This document shows, piece after piece, positions 15,965 to 25,446 of a stretch of DNA of 34,454 nucleotides (position 1 is the stretch's first letter; each line of letters begins with the position of its first letter). The stretch is from an alpha proteobacterium SCGC AAA536-G10 (GTDB lineage: Bacteria > Pseudomonadota > Alphaproteobacteria > Puniceispirillales > Marisalimonadaceae): assembly GCA_905182395.1 (NCBI GenBank), contig CAJJBL010000019.1:1-34454 (forward strand), given 5' to 3'. The translations under genes and the position numbers were made by a program. The notes beneath the pieces were generated by a model that saw only the letters and a list, made by a program, of their open reading frames with translations, did not search any database and was not told where the DNA came from.

Positions 15965-16327
15965 TTAATATATAAGAGATTTATCGGTTGAAAGAACTAA
16001 ATCTAAAAGTGTCTTTGGAAGAACTTTTTTTATTAATTTACCTTTTAAATCAGCATCTCTTATACCCCTGTTTTCACAAGACATAGTTGAAACATATAAA
16101 CATACACCTGAATTTTTTAGAACATCCATATGTTCCTTTAGACTACCAGTACCTAAACCAGTTAAATTATTCATCACTGCATCTCTAACCAATTGAACCC
16201 CATCACCAGATAAAAATACTTCTACTTTATGTCCTTCTTCTACAGCCGTTCTAGCTAATAAAAAACCTAACATTGCTTTTGATGTATTGTTTGGACCTGA
16301 AATAATATGAAATAGAATACTTGCCAT
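15965..16327 (-). CDS. DsrE-family protein
   Basis: The chosen product is 120 residues, starting at the ATG at 16325-16327 (MASILFHIISGPNN). DsrE/YchN-like proteins start directly with this beta strand. The frame is open for another 19 codons upstream, but that extension has unusual composition and runs into a tandem repeat. The fold shows the Rossmann-like DsrE pattern: ILFHIISGPNNTSKAMLGF, then the HKVEVFLSGDGVQLV strand-turn, then a C-terminal VCLYVSTMSCEN region with two cysteines. Relatives are sulphur-carrier or small-molecule-binding proteins; no partner Dsr or Tus genes are seen here. The role is unknown. It is convergent with the SDR gene, nine bases apart. Confidence 0.75.
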   Translation of the reverse strand: MASILFHIISGPNNTSKAMLGFLLARTAVEEGHKVEVFLSGDGVQLVRDAVMNNLTGLGTGSLKEHMDVLKNSGVCLYVSTMSCENRGIRDADLKGKLIKKVLPKTLLDLVLSTDKSLIY

Positions 16328-16340
16328 GATAAGACCAATA

Positions 16341-16386
16341 AATTGAAAATATTTTATACAATTAATTGAAAATATTTTATACAATT
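16341..16386. repeat. Perfect 23-bp tandem duplication upstream of the DsrE-like gene
   Basis: Positions 16341-16363 and 16364-16386 are identical. Each unit begins AATTG and ends CAATT, so it is also bounded by a 5-bp inverted repeat. On the minus strand each unit holds TATAAAAT, a good -10-like box, so the duplication may have doubled the promoter of the DsrE-like gene or an operator. Confidence 0.85.
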
Positions 16387-16464
16387 AAAATAATATTAAT
16401 TATAATTTATTGTACCAATATACTTAAACGGTAAAATATTAAGGATAAAGAAATTTAAATTAAA

Positions 16465-16797
16465 TTAAACTTCGCAAAGATCAGATCTAGTAATAAATCT
16501 CTTTCCTCTTCCGTTATCAAGTGAAAACATTCCTCCTTGACCGTCAACAACATCAATAGTTAATTTTGTATGTTTCCATGCTTCAAATTGCAGCCCACCA
16601 ATATAAAATGGTACACCAGCAATTTCACCCATTTGCACATCATGATCAGCTATCAAAAACTCTCCTTTTGCAAAACACATTGGAGCTGACCCATCACAAC
16701 AACCTCCAGATTGATGAAAAATAACAGGGCCATATTGATCTTGAATTTCTTTAATTAAATTTATTGCCGCTGGAGTTGCCTCAACTTGATTTAGCAT
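16465..16797 (-). CDS. DUF779 protein, aldehyde dehydrogenase partner
   Basis: This 110-residue protein has the DUF779 signature. GGCCDGSAPMCF supplies three cysteines that could bind a metal, followed by the conserved GVPFYIGGLQFEAWKHTKLTIDVV and RGKRF near the end. The function is unproven; the family is regularly encoded beside AldB/ExaC/AcoD-type aldehyde dehydrogenases, exactly as here (59 bases downstream on the same strand). A strong AGGGAG stands seven bases before the ATG. An 8-bp hairpin in the gap (16819-16846) may lower its expression relative to the dehydrogenase. It is probably cytoplasmic and may modulate or protect the enzyme. Confidence 0.88.
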   Translation of the reverse strand: MLNQVEATPAAINLIKEIQDQYGPVIFHQSGGCCDGSAPMCFAKGEFLIADHDVQMGEIAGVPFYIGGLQFEAWKHTKLTIDVVDGQGGMFSLDNGRGKRFITRSDLCEV

Positions 16798-16818
16798 AAC
16801 AAAACTCCCTTAAAAAGT

Positions 16819-16846
16819 ATGGTGTGCATTAACAAATACACACCAT
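16819..16846 (-). terminator. Intercistronic hairpin between aldehyde dehydrogenase and DUF779 genes
   Basis: ATGGTGTG (16819-16826) and CACACCAT (16839-16846) form a perfect 8-bp stem with a 12-base loop. In the minus-strand direction ACTTTTTAA follows, so it could be a leaky intrinsic terminator or a message-stabilising element setting the ratio of the two proteins. Confidence 0.5.
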
Positions 16847-16856
16847 TATAATTTAA

Positions 16857-18347
16857 TTAGAAAAAACCTAATTTATTTGGGCTGTAACTAACAAGTAAGT
16901 TTTTAGTTTGTTGGTAATGATTTAACATCATTAAATGGTTCTCACGTCCTATGCCGGATTGTTTGTATCCCCCGAACGCTGCATGTGCAGGATAAGCGTG
17001 GAAACAATTTGTCCATACTCTTCCAGCTTTAATAGCACGTCCAAATCGATAGCATGTATTTACATTTCTACTCCATACACCTGCACCAAGTCCATAAAGT
17101 GTGTCATTTGCAATTTCTAAAGCTTCTTCATCTGTTTTAAAAGTGCACACGGAAACAACAGGTCCAAAAATCTCTTCTTGAAAGATTCTCATCTTATTAT
17201 GACCTTTAAAAATTGTTGGCTTTATATAGTAACCACCAGCCAAATCACCAGGCATTTCAGCTACTTCACCACCAATAAGAACTTCTGCACCTTCTTTTTT
17301 ACCTATATCTAGATATGATTTAACTTTTTCATATTGTTCACTTGATGCCATTGCACCAATCATTGTATTAGGGTCTAAAGGATCACCTTGTATAATAGCA
17401 GCCGTTCGCTTTAATGCACGCTCCATAAATTTATCATAAATATCTTCATGAATAATAGCTCTACTAGGACAAGTACATACTTCACCCTGGTTTAACGCGA
17501 ACATTACAAAGCCTTCAATTGCTTTGTCAAAGAATTCATCATCAGCATCACAAACATCCTTAAAAAAGATATTAGGAGACTTTCCACCAAGTTCTAATGT
17601 ACTGGGAATTAAATTTTGACTTGCGTATTGCATAATCATTCTACCGGTAGTTGTTTCACCAGTAAAAGCAATTTTTGCAATTCTTGTACTTGATGCAAGA
17701 GGTTTCCCAGCTTCTAAACCATAGCCATTGACAACATTTAAGACACCAGGTGGCAACAAGTCACCAATTAATTCCATAAGCACCATTATTGATGCTGGAG
17801 TTTGTTCAGCCGGCTTTAATACAACGCAGTTACCAGTTGCTAAAGCTGGAGCTAATTTCCAAATAGCCATAAGAAGAGGAAAATTCCAAGGAATAATTTG
17901 TCCAACCACACCAAGAGGTTCTTGAATTAGATAAGAAACAGTATCATTGTCAATCTCTGCAACTGACCCTTCTTGCGCTCTAATTACTCCAGCAAAATAT
18001 CTAAAATGATCGATTCCAAGAGGCAGATCAGCAGCTGTTGTTTCTCTAATACCTTTTCCATTATCCCATGTTTCAGCTTCAGCTAACATTGGTAAATTAT
18101 CTTCTATTACTTGAGCAATTTTATTAAGAATAACAGATCTTTCTGTAACACTTGTTTTGCCCCATGAATCTTTTGCATCGTGAGCAGCGTCTAATGCTTT
18201 ATTAATATCAGCTTCATTTGATCGAGCAATTTTACATAAGACTTTGCCATTAATTGGCGTTATATTATCAAAAAACTTACCATCAACTGGATCAACAAAT
18301 TTACCATTTATATAGTTTCCATATTTTTCTTTGAATTGAAAAGACAT
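16857..18347 (-). CDS. NAD(P)-dependent aldehyde dehydrogenase, AldB/ExaC/AcoD type
   Basis: This 496-residue cytoplasmic enzyme would oxidise acetaldehyde or similar aldehydes to the acid. Visible residues are N155 (PWNFP), the Rossmann segment FTGETTTG (228-235), the general base E252 in LELGGKSPN and the catalytic C291 in [11 protein letters not shown]. That exact cysteine context and the ending [20 protein letters not shown] are typical of AldB/ExaC/AcoD. Length is usual (about 500). GGGG precedes the ATG. Its DUF779 partner follows downstream. Relatives work behind alcohol dehydrogenases or in stress detoxification; no alcohol dehydrogenase or regulator lies in this window. The 200-base gap before the tRNA presumably holds its promoter, but I see no convincing boxes. 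Confidence 0.93.
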   Translation of the reverse strand: MSFQFKEKYGNYINGKFVDPVDGKFFDNITPINGKVLCKIARSNEADINKALDAAHDAKDSWGKTSVTERSVILNKIAQVIEDNLPMLAEAETWDNGKGIRETTAADLPLGIDHFRYFAGVIRAQEGSVAEIDNDTVSYLIQEPLGVVGQIIPWNFPLLMAIWKLAPALATGNCVVLKPAEQTPASIMVLMELIGDLLPPGVLNVVNGYGLEAGKPLASSTRIAKIAFTGETTTGRMIMQYASQNLIPSTLELGGKSPNIFFKDVCDADDEFFDKAIEGFVMFALNQGEVCTCPSRAIIHEDIYDKFMERALKRTAAIIQGDPLDPNTMIGAMASSEQYEKVKSYLDIGKKEGAEVLIGGEVAEMPGDLAGGYYIKPTIFKGHNKMRIFQEEIFGPVVSVCTFKTDEEALEIANDTLYGLGAGVWSRNVNTCYRFGRAIKAGRVWTNCFHAYPAHAAFGGYKQSGIGRENHLMMLNHYQQTKNLLVSYSPNKLGFF

Positions 18348-18501
18348 TTTATCCCCCTAAAATATACTTGTTTATAAAAATATAAAATAAATTTTAATTA
18401 TATACAAATAGGAAATTATATATTTCTAAAATAGAAACAATAAAGACATATCAAAATATAAACAGAAAACAATTATGGAATAATTAATATTAAAAGCAAA
18501 T

Positions 18502-18554
18502 CTCACCACTAACTTTTTTAAAACAATAAATATTAAAAAAAGAAAAGTGGTGAG
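18502..18554. repeat. Inverted copy of the tRNA-Lys 3' end in its trailer
   Basis: CTCACCACT (18502-18510) is the exact reverse complement of AGTGGTGAG (18546-18554), which on the minus strand is the tRNA acceptor 3' strand with CCA. The match resumes after a 4-base internal mismatch as T and A runs (18514-18519 with 18535-18540). The transcript could form a long hairpin that competes with the acceptor stem. The T-rich run after CCA (18535-18546) also looks like a terminator tract. Confidence 0.6.
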
Positions 18555-18623
18555 CGCGGCGGGATTCGAACCCACGACCCATTGATTAAAAGTCAATTGC
18601 TCTACCAACTGAGCTACGCGCCC
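18548..18623 (-). tRNA. tRNA-Lys (anticodon UUU)
   Basis: This 76-base cloverleaf, including an encoded CCA, reads on the minus strand. The acceptor stem pairs GGGCGCG with CGCGCTC (one G-U pair). The D arm is GCTCAGTTGGTAGAGC. The anticodon stem ATTGA/TCAAT encloses CTTTTAA with anticodon TTT. The T arm contains GGTTCGAATCC, and the discriminator base is A. The T-rich segment just past CCA probably ends transcription. Upstream, TTGATT followed by AT-rich sequence may be a weak promoter. The translated version of this locus gives the familiar false protein QLVEQLTFNQWVVGSNPA. Confidence 0.97.
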
Positions 18624-18693
18624 TAAGACAAAAATGAAACTATTGGAAAACGCTTGTATAATCAAGTTTAATGTTCATTATTTTATGTTTTTT

Positions 18694-19197
18694 TTAATTT
18701 ATTTTTTTTTTAATTGCTTCAGTTACATTTAAAGGAACAAATGTACTAATATCTCCGCCTAACAAAGCAATTTCTTTGACAAAACGTGACGCAACAAATT
18801 GATTTGTTTCAGAAGAAGTTAAAAAAACAGTTTCAATATCACTAGCTAATCTTGCGTTCATCCCAGCCATTTGAAACTCATAATCAAAATCTGAAACAGC
18901 ACGTAATCCTCTAACAATCATAGTCACAGAATTTGATCTAGCAAAGTTAATAAGCAAACTATCAAAAGTTTTAACTTCTATCTCTCCCAAGTTTCTATCA
19001 CTATTTGGATGTTTTAAGTTTAAAGCATCAACAATTAGCTGTTTTCGTTCTTCAATATTAAAAAAAGGTGACTTACCAATATTTTTAGCAACTCCAACAA
19101 TTAATAAATCACATAAAGAACTAGCTCTATGCATAATATCTAAGTGACCGTTAGTTATAGGATCAAATGTACCAGGATATAAGGCAATTCTTTTCAT
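18694..19197 (-). CDS. coaD: Phosphopantetheine adenylyltransferase
   Basis: This 167-residue enzyme transfers AMP from ATP to 4'-phosphopantetheine, the penultimate step of coenzyme A synthesis. The nucleotidyltransferase motif YPGTFDPITNGH (7-18) carries T10 and H18. RGLRAVSDFDYEFQMAGMN and the ATP-site segment FLTSSETNQFVASRFVKEIA are complete, followed by GGDISTFVP. Length matches the family (about 160-170). It lies 16 bases downstream of gyrA on the same strand, a common order in Alphaproteobacteria, and is probably cotranscribed with it. The tRNA-Lys gene follows after about 70 bases. Confidence 0.96.
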   Translation of the reverse strand: MKRIALYPGTFDPITNGHLDIMHRASSLCDLLIVGVAKNIGKSPFFNIEERKQLIVDALNLKHPNSDRNLGEIEVKTFDSLLINFARSNSVTMIVRGLRAVSDFDYEFQMAGMNARLASDIETVFLTSSETNQFVASRFVKEIALLGGDISTFVPLNVTEAIKKKIN

Positions 19198-19213
19198 ATA
19201 ATATCTCTAATTA

Positions 19214-21820
19214 TTAATTTTCTTCATTATTTTCTATAATTTGATCAACATCAATATCTTCATCTTCATCTTCATTATCTGTTAAAAGAGCAACAGAAAC
19301 AACTTTCTCGCCTTCATCAACATCAAATAACCTAACTCCTTGTGTGTTTCTGCCAGCTACTCTAATGGTATTACCTTCACCGCCATTAACACGTATTCTT
19401 ATTAATTTTCCTGAATTAGTTACCAACATTATTTGATCATCTTCAGACACAACATAAGAAGAAACCACAGGTCCATTTCTAGTGGAACACTCAATATTAG
19501 CAACACCTTGTCCACCTCTATTTGTCATTCTGTAGTCTTCAATAGAAGTTCTTTTTCCAAAACCATTTTCAGTAACAGACAAAATATATCTGTTTTCTAG
19601 TTTAGGTATTAACGACATAGAAACAACAAAATCATTTGGCTTTAATCTTATACCTCTAACACCAGAGGAATCTCTGCCTACAAAAACACGAACATCATTG
19701 ACGTCAAATCTAATAGCTTTCCCAAGTTTAGTAGCTAACAAAATATTATCCGTAGCACCACATGTAATAACTGAAACGAGTTCATCATTTTCATTTAACT
19801 TCATTGCAATTTTACCATTTTGTCTAATATTAGTAAAATCACTTAATTGATTACGTCTAGTATTTCCATTTATGGTAGCAAATATAATTTGAAGGTTTTT
19901 CCATGAATCCTCATCTTCAGGCATTGGCATTATTGTATGAATTTTTTCATCTTGATTAATAGGCAGTAAGTTTATCATAGGCTTACCTAAAGCTTGAGGA
20001 GCAGATTCTGGTAATTTATAGCATTTTAATTGGTATACCATTCCAGAAGAAGTAAAAAATAATATTGGAGTATGAGTATTTATAACAAATAATGAAGTAA
20101 CTGTATCTTCATCTCTCATCTTCATTCCAGCTCTACCTTTACCGCCTCTCCTTTGAGCACGATAAGTTGATAGAGAAACTCTTTTAATATATCCCCTATG
20201 ACTAACAGTAACAACCATATCTTCTTTTTGTATTAGATCTTCATCATCTTGATCAACAGCACTGTCATTGATTTCAGTTCTTCTAGGGTCATCTAATCTT
20301 GTTAAAACATCACTGAGTTCAGATTGTATTAAATCTGTAAGTTTTGTTTTATCAGATAATATAATTAAATATTCATTGATTAACTCTGATAATTCGTTTG
20401 TTTCTTTCTCTAACTTACTTCTTTCCATACCAGTAAGTCTTTGAAGTCTAAGTTCTAAGATAGCTTTGGCTTGAATTTCAGAGAAAGAATAATGATCATC
20501 AATTATGAGATGATTAGGGTCATCTATTAGCACAATGAATCGCTCAACTTCTTTTGCAGGCCATGACTTTGAACATAATAATTTTCGAGCTGAATCAGGA
20601 TCAGGTGAAGATTTTATTAACTCTATAATTTCATCAATACTAGTAATAGCGACCATTAACCCAGCTAAGATATGAGCTCTATTCCTTGATTTATTAAGGA
20701 GAAATTTTGTTCTTCTTACTACTATTTCAAAGCGAAACTCAATAAATGCTTTTAGGATTTCAATTAACCCCATTTGCTTTGGTCTTCCATTATCTAAAGC
20801 AAGCATATTCACTGGAAAACTAGTTTGTAACCTTGTATGACGCCAAAGTTGATTTAAAACAACATCTGCTTGAAAATCTCTTTTAATTTCTATGACCATT
20901 CTCATACCATTTCTATCAGATTCATCACGTAAATCAGAAATTCCTTCAATAGTCTTATCTCTTACCAGTTCACCTAATCTTTCTAAAACAAGAGCTTTAT
21001 TTACTTGAAACGGTATCTCTGTAATAATTATCATCTCACGTTCAGCGTTTTTGCCCATTTGAACAATCTCAGCTCTTGAACGCATAATTACGCTACCTCT
21101 TCCAGTTCTAAACGCTTCTCTTATACCAGACCTTCCCATTATTAAAGCTGAAGTAGGAAAATCTGGACCTGGAATAATTTCCATTAATTCTTCCAAGCTT
21201 AAATCAGGATTATCTATTAAAGCCTTACAAGAACGAATTACTTCACCAGGATTATGAGGTGGTATGTTAGTAGCCATACCTACAGCAATTCCACTTGCTC
21301 CATTAACTAACATATTAGGGAATTCTGCAGGTAAAACTGAAGGCTCTGACTGAGATTCATCATAATTAGGAATAAAGTCAACAGTATCCTTATCTATATC
21401 TCTTAACAAGTTCTCTGAAGATTTTGCTAAACGAGACTCTGTATATCGCATTGCAGCTGGAGGGTCTCCATCTACTGAACCAAAGTTACCTTGACCATCA
21501 ACTAGCATTAACCTCATAGAAAAATCTTGGGCCATTCTAACCATAGCATCGTATATAGCAGTATCACCATGAGGATGATAATTACCCATAACATCACCAA
21601 CTACTCTTGCTGACTTTTTGTATGCTTTAGACCAATCATAACCGCCTTCTATCATTGCATAAAGTATTCTTCTATGAACAGGTTTGAGGCCGTCTCTTAC
21701 ATCTGGAAGAGCTCGAGAAACGATCACACTCATAGCATAATCTAAATAGGATTTTTTCATCTCATCTGTAATTGAAATCATTGAATGATTAAGAGGCTTA
21801 TCATTATTTTCTTCTGTCAA
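19214..21820 (-). CDS. gyrA: DNA gyrase subunit A
   Basis: This 868-residue subunit cuts and rejoins DNA during ATP-driven negative supercoiling with Gyr[22 protein letters not shown] opens the winged-helix domain. The catalytic tyrosine is Y126 in [10 protein letters not shown]. The quinolone-region positions equivalent to E. coli 83 and 87 are T87 and D91 (HGDTAIYD), Thr being natural in many bacteria. The GyrA box QRRGGKG starts the C-terminal wrapping domain, and the tail is acidic. I set the start at TTG 21818-21820 because GGAG (21827-21830) lies six bases upstream. The frame opens four codons earlier, but no ribosome site supports that. An ACATAT/ATATGT palindrome lies upstream at 21895-21910. 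Confidence 0.95.
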   Translation of the reverse strand: MTEENNDKPLNHSMISITDEMKKSYLDYAMSVIVSRALPDVRDGLKPVHRRILYAMIEGGYDWSKAYKKSARVVGDVMGNYHPHGDTAIYDAMVRMAQDFSMRLMLVDGQGNFGSVDGDPPAAMRYTESRLAKSSENLLRDIDKDTVDFIPNYDESQSEPSVLPAEFPNMLVNGASGIAVGMATNIPPHNPGEVIRSCKALIDNPDLSLEELMEIIPGPDFPTSALIMGRSGIREAFRTGRGSVIMRSRAEIVQMGKNAEREMIIITEIPFQVNKALVLERLGELVRDKTIEGISDLRDESDRNGMRMVIEIKRDFQADVVLNQLWRHTRLQTSFPVNMLALDNGRPKQMGLIEILKAFIEFRFEIVVRRTKFLLNKSRNRAHILAGLMVAITSIDEIIELIKSSPDPDSARKLLCSKSWPAKEVERFIVLIDDPNHLIIDDHYSFSEIQAKAILELRLQRLTGMERSKLEKETNELSELINEYLIILSDKTKLTDLIQSELSDVLTRLDDPRRTEINDSAVDQDDEDLIQKEDMVVTVSHRGYIKRVSLSTYRAQRRGGKGRAGMKMRDEDTVTSLFVINTHTPILFFTSSGMVYQLKCYKLPESAPQALGKPMINLLPINQDEKIHTIMPMPEDEDSWKNLQIIFATINGNTRRNQLSDFTNIRQNGKIAMKLNENDELVSVITCGATDNILLATKLGKAIRFDVNDVRVFVGRDSSGVRGIRLKPNDFVVSMSLIPKLENRYILSVTENGFGKRTSIEDYRMTNRGGQGVANIECSTRNGPVVSSYVVSEDDQIMLVTNSGKLIRIRVNGGEGNTIRVAGRNTQGVRLFDVDEGEKVVSVALLTDNEDEDEDIDVDQIIENNEEN

Positions 21821-21936
21821 AAGAGACTCCAAACAAAAAAGTTAAAAACAGACAATATATATATATATCACTATATAATGTATAGCTTTATAGGACATAT
21901 CACAATATGTATTATTAATATTAAACTAAATTTTAT

Positions 21937-22416
21937 TTAAAAAGGTATTTCATCATCTAAGTCACTAGCAATGTTACTAGAAACTTGATTTTGATTAGGT
22001 TGCTCAAAATTATTTTGGTCAATTGCGTTAGTTTCATTTTGACTATTCATAGAAGTTTCATTTCTTGAGCTTAATAATGTTAATTCACCCTTAAACCTTT
22101 GAATAACAACTTGAGTTGAATATTTTTCTTGGCCTGATTGTTGATCAGTATACTTTGATGTTTGAAGTTGGCCTTCAATATATACAGTACTACCTTTTTT
22201 TAAAATTTGTTCAGCAATTCTTCCAAGGGCATCATTAAAAATTACTACTCTATGCCACTCAGTTCTCTCTCTTTGCTCACCTGTAGCTTTATCTTTCCAT
22301 CTATCTGAAGTTGCTATACTAAGTTTGACAACTTTGTCACCATTTTGCATAGCACTAATTTCTGGGTCACGTCCTAAATTTCCAACCAAAGTAACTTTGT
22401 TAACGCTACCACTCAT
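21937..22416 (-). CDS. ssb: Single-stranded DNA-binding protein
   Basis: This 159-residue protein coats single-stranded DNA and recruits repair and replication proteins. The OB fold (about 1-108) begins SGSVNKVTLVGNLGRDPEI and has WHRVVIFNDALGRIAEQILKKG and VYIEGQLQT. A Gln/Asn/Ser-rich linker follows, and the tip is DDEIPF, the conserved interaction peptide. The start is the ATG at 22414-22416, because GGAG (22423-22426) lies six bases upstream. An in-frame ATG four codons earlier overlaps that ribosome site and is unlikely. It lies upstream of gyrA on the same strand and is divergent from uvrA, an arrangement conserved in many proteobacteria. The 155-base gap to uvrA may hold SOS control sites, but I see only degenerate candidates. 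Confidence 0.95.
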   Translation of the reverse strand: MSGSVNKVTLVGNLGRDPEISAMQNGDKVVKLSIATSDRWKDKATGEQRERTEWHRVVIFNDALGRIAEQILKKGSTVYIEGQLQTSKYTDQQSGQEKYSTQVVIQRFKGELTLLSSRNETSMNSQNETNAIDQNNFEQPNQNQVSSNIASDLDDEIPF

Positions 22417-22571
22417 TTTAAACTCCATTTATAAAATTAAAACTAATAACTATGTATAGAACAGTATCTGATTAAAAAAAACAAAAATTTAATCTTTTTG
22501 ATTGACATTTAAAGTATCAAAGTTAACTAAAAGTATAATTAAACAACAGTTTTTATAAAGATTGAAATTAA

Positions 22572-25445
22572 ATGATGTCATCTACTGAAACTAATAACTT
22601 CTTAAAAATTCGTGGCGCAAAAGAACATAATTTACAAAATATTGAAATTGACATTCCAAAAAATAAATTAATCGTTATGACAGGTGTCTCAGGGTCAGGG
22701 AAAAGTTCTTTAGCTTTTGACACTATTTATGCGGAAGGACAAAGAAGATACGTAGAATCTTTGTCAGCATATGCAAGACAGTTTTTACAAATGATGCAGA
22801 AGCCAGATGTAGAGTCTATAGAAGGATTGTCCCCAGCTATTTCTATTGAACAAAAATCAACAAACAAAAACCCTAGGTCGACTGTTGGAACTGTTACAGA
22901 AATTTATGACTATATGAGACTCTTATGGGCAAGAGTAGGAATACCATATTCCCCTTTCACAGGACTTCCCATTGAAAGTCAAACAGTAAGTCAAATGGTT
23001 GATAAAGTTTTTAAAAAAGAAGAAAAAACTAAAATATACCTATTAGCTCCTATTGTAAGAGGGAGAAAAGGTGAATATCGAAAAGAATTTATTGAATTAC
23101 GAAAAAAAGGCTTTCAAAGATTAAGAATTAATGATGAATTGTATGACATTGAAGAACTGCCTGTTCTTGACAGATACAAAAAACATAACATTGAAGTTGT
23201 TGTTGATAGAATAGTTATACAAAAAGGAAACGAACAAGAAAGCAAAGACTTACTCCAAAGACTTGCGGATTCTATAGAAATAGCTCTACAATTATCAGAT
23301 GGTCTTTTATATACATTAGATATAGAGACAAATATAAAAGAGATTTATTCATCAAATTTTTCATGTCCTGAAAGTGGATTTACAATTGATGAAATTGAAC
23401 CACGTATCTTTTCCTTTAATAATCCCGCAGGTGCTTGTGATGCTTGTGATGGTTTAGGTAATGCTGTTGCATTTAATGAAAAACTAATAATACCAGACGA
23501 AAACATGACGTTTCGTGATGGAGCAATAGCACCTTGGTCATTAAATACCAGTAAACTATATATTCAAACCTTAGAATCTTTAGGAAGACATTATAAATTT
23601 GATATTGATACTAAGTTTTCTGACATTTCAAAAGATATTAAACAAAAGTTATTATATGGTTCAGGTGAAGAGAAAATAGAAATAATTTATAATGATGGAA
23701 CAAGAGTATTTAAATCTAACAAAGCATTTGAAGGAATCGTCCCAAGTCTTTCTAGAAGATTAAAAGAAAGTGAAAGTAAATGGGTTAAAGAAGAATTAGG
23801 TAAATTTCAATCTGATGAAGATTGTTTTAAATGTAATGGGAAAAGACTTAAATTAGAAACTTTGTCTGTTAAAATTAATAAACTAGATATATCTGATGTA
23901 TCAAGGTTAACAATTGAAGATGCAAGAGATTGGTTCTTAAATTTAAATTCAATTTTTAATGAACAAGAATTAGCAATTTCTAAACAGGTTTTAAAAGAGA
24001 TAAATGACAGACTTGGATTTTTAACAAGCGTTGGGTTATCTTATTTATCTATTTCTAGAAATAGTGGAACTCTCTCAGGCGGAGAAAGTCAAAGGATAAG
24101 ACTAGCAAGCCAAATTGGATCAGGTTTATCTGGTGTGTTATATGTCTTAGATGAACCGAGTATAGGGCTGCATCAAAGAGATAATGAAAGACTGCTCCAT
24201 ACATTACAAAAACTAAGAGATTTAGGAAATACAGTTATAGTAGTTGAGCATGATGAAGAAGCTATACTTATTGCTGACCATGTAATTGATATTGGTCCAG
24301 GTGCTGGGATAAATGGAGGAAAAGTAATAGCTGAAGGAACACCTTTAGAAATTAAAAATAATAAGGATAGTATTACCGGAAATTACCTTTCTGGTATTAA
24401 AAATATACCCATCCCTAAAAACCGAAGAAAAATTAACCTTAATAAAAAAATTACTATTAAAGGTGCATCAGGTAATAATCTTCAAAATATTGATGTGGAT
24501 TTTCCTCTCGGAATTTTAACATGTGTAACAGGTGTGTCAGGAGGAGGTAAATCTACATTAGTAATTCAAACTCTTCAAAAAAGCTTATCAAAAATATTAA
24601 ATGGTAATAGCGCTATCCCTGCCCCATACAAATCAATAAGTGGAATATCACAGATTGATAAAATAATAGATATTGATCAATCTCCTATAGGTAGAACGCC
24701 AAGGTCAAATCCAGCGACATATACAGGCGCATTTAATCATATTAGAGATTGGTTTGCTGGACTGCCTGAAGCAAAAGCGAGAGGATATTTGCCTGGACGT
24801 TTTTCTTTCAATGTCAAAGGTGGAAGATGCGAAACATGCCAAGGAGATGGCGTTATAAAAATTGAAATGCATTTTTTACCTGATGTTTATGTTAAATGTG
24901 ATCAATGTAAAGGTAAAAGATACAATAGAGAAACACTAGAAGTGAAGTGGAAAGATAAATCAATATCAGACGTACTAGACCTTACTGTTTCTGAAGGAGC
25001 TGAATTATTTAAAGCTGTGCCGTTAATAAATGAAAAATTAGAAACTTTAGAAAGAGTTGGACTTGGTTATATCAAAATTGGCCAACGTTCAACAACACTA
25101 TCTGGCGGCGAGGCACAAAGAATTAAACTAGCAAAAGAATTGTCCAGAAAAGGAACCGGAAGAACAATTTATATCCTTGACGAACCTACTACAGGGTTAC
25201 ATTTTCATGATATTAAAAAATTATTAGAAGTCTTACAGGAACTAGTTGATAATGGAAATACAATGATTGTAATAGAACATAACTTAGATGTCATAAAAAC
25301 TGCAGATCACGTAATAGACTTAGGTCCAGAAGGTGGTGACAAAGGTGGATTTATAGTCGGTCAAGGAACACCTGAAGAATTATCTAAAGTTAAAAATAGT
25401 TATACTGGAATGTTTTTAAAAAAATTATTAAATAACAAACAATAA
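22572..25445 (+). CDS. uvrA: Excinuclease ABC subunit A
   Basis: This 957-residue damage-recognition ATPase of nucleotide excision repair works as a dimer with UvrB. It has two ABC modules: Walker A motifs GVSGSGKSS (about residue 38) and GVSGGGKST (about residue 655), and two signatures, [12 protein letters not shown] and [12 protein letters not shown]. The last zinc module (CETCQGDG to [10 protein letters not shown]) has all four cysteines. The first has C265-P-E-S268, where E. coli has two cysteines, then [10 protein letters not shown] recall the same Ser in other alphaproteobacterial UvrA. Two ATGs stand in tandem at the start (22572 and 22575); either could be used. A TATAAT box at 22534-22539 may be its -10 element. 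trmFO follows after one base. Confidence 0.96.
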   Translation: MMSSTETNNFLKIRGAKEHNLQNIEIDIPKNKLIVMTGVSGSGKSSLAFDTIYAEGQRRYVESLSAYARQFLQMMQKPDVESIEGLSPAISIEQKSTNKNPRSTVGTVTEIYDYMRLLWARVGIPYSPFTGLPIESQTVSQMVDKVFKKEEKTKIYLLAPIVRGRKGEYRKEFIELRKKGFQRLRINDELYDIEELPVLDRYKKHNIEVVVDRIVIQKGNEQESKDLLQRLADSIEIALQLSDGLLYTLDIETNIKEIYSSNFSCPESGFTIDEIEPRIFSFNNPAGACDACDGLGNAVAFNEKLIIPDENMTFRDGAIAPWSLNTSKLYIQTLESLGRHYKFDIDTKFSDISKDIKQKLLYGSGEEKIEIIYNDGTRVFKSNKAFEGIVPSLSRRLKESESKWVKEELGKFQSDEDCFKCNGKRLKLETLSVKINKLDISDVSRLTIEDARDWFLNLNSIFNEQELAISKQVLKEINDRLGFLTSVGLSYLSISRNSGTLSGGESQRIRLASQIGSGLSGVLYVLDEPSIGLHQRDNERLLHTLQKLRDLGNTVIVVEHDEEAILIADHVIDIGPGAGINGGKVIAEGTPLEIKNNKDSITGNYLSGIKNIPIPKNRRKINLNKKITIKGASGNNLQNIDVDFPLGILTCVTGVSGGGKSTLVIQTLQKSLSKILNGNSAIPAPYKSISGISQIDKIIDIDQSPIGRTPRSNPATYTGAFNHIRDWFAGLPEAKARGYLPGRFSFNVKGGRCETCQGDGVIKIEMHFLPDVYVKCDQCKGKRYNRETLEVKWKDKSISDVLDLTVSEGAELFKAVPLINEKLETLERVGLGYIKIGQRSTTLSGGEAQRIKLAKELSRKGTGRTIYILDEPTTGLHFHDIKKLLEVLQELVDNGNTMIVIEHNLDVIKTADHVIDLGPEGGDKGGFIVGQGTPEELSKVKNSYTGMFLKKLLNNKQ

Positions 25446-25446
25446 T

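Noticed and set aside
16328-16384. 19-codon N-terminal extension of the DsrE-like gene
   Set aside because: It overlaps the 23-bp tandem repeat, lacks a ribosome site and lies before the strand where family members begin.
18426-18665. 79-codon minus-strand reading frame containing QLVEQLTFNQWVVGSNPA
   Set aside because: It is the translated tRNA-Lys gene, a familiar false protein.
22502-22539. TTGACA and TATAAT as one promoter for uvrA
   Set aside because: The spacing is 26 bases, too long for a sigma-70 promoter; only the TATAAT may be used with another -35 element.
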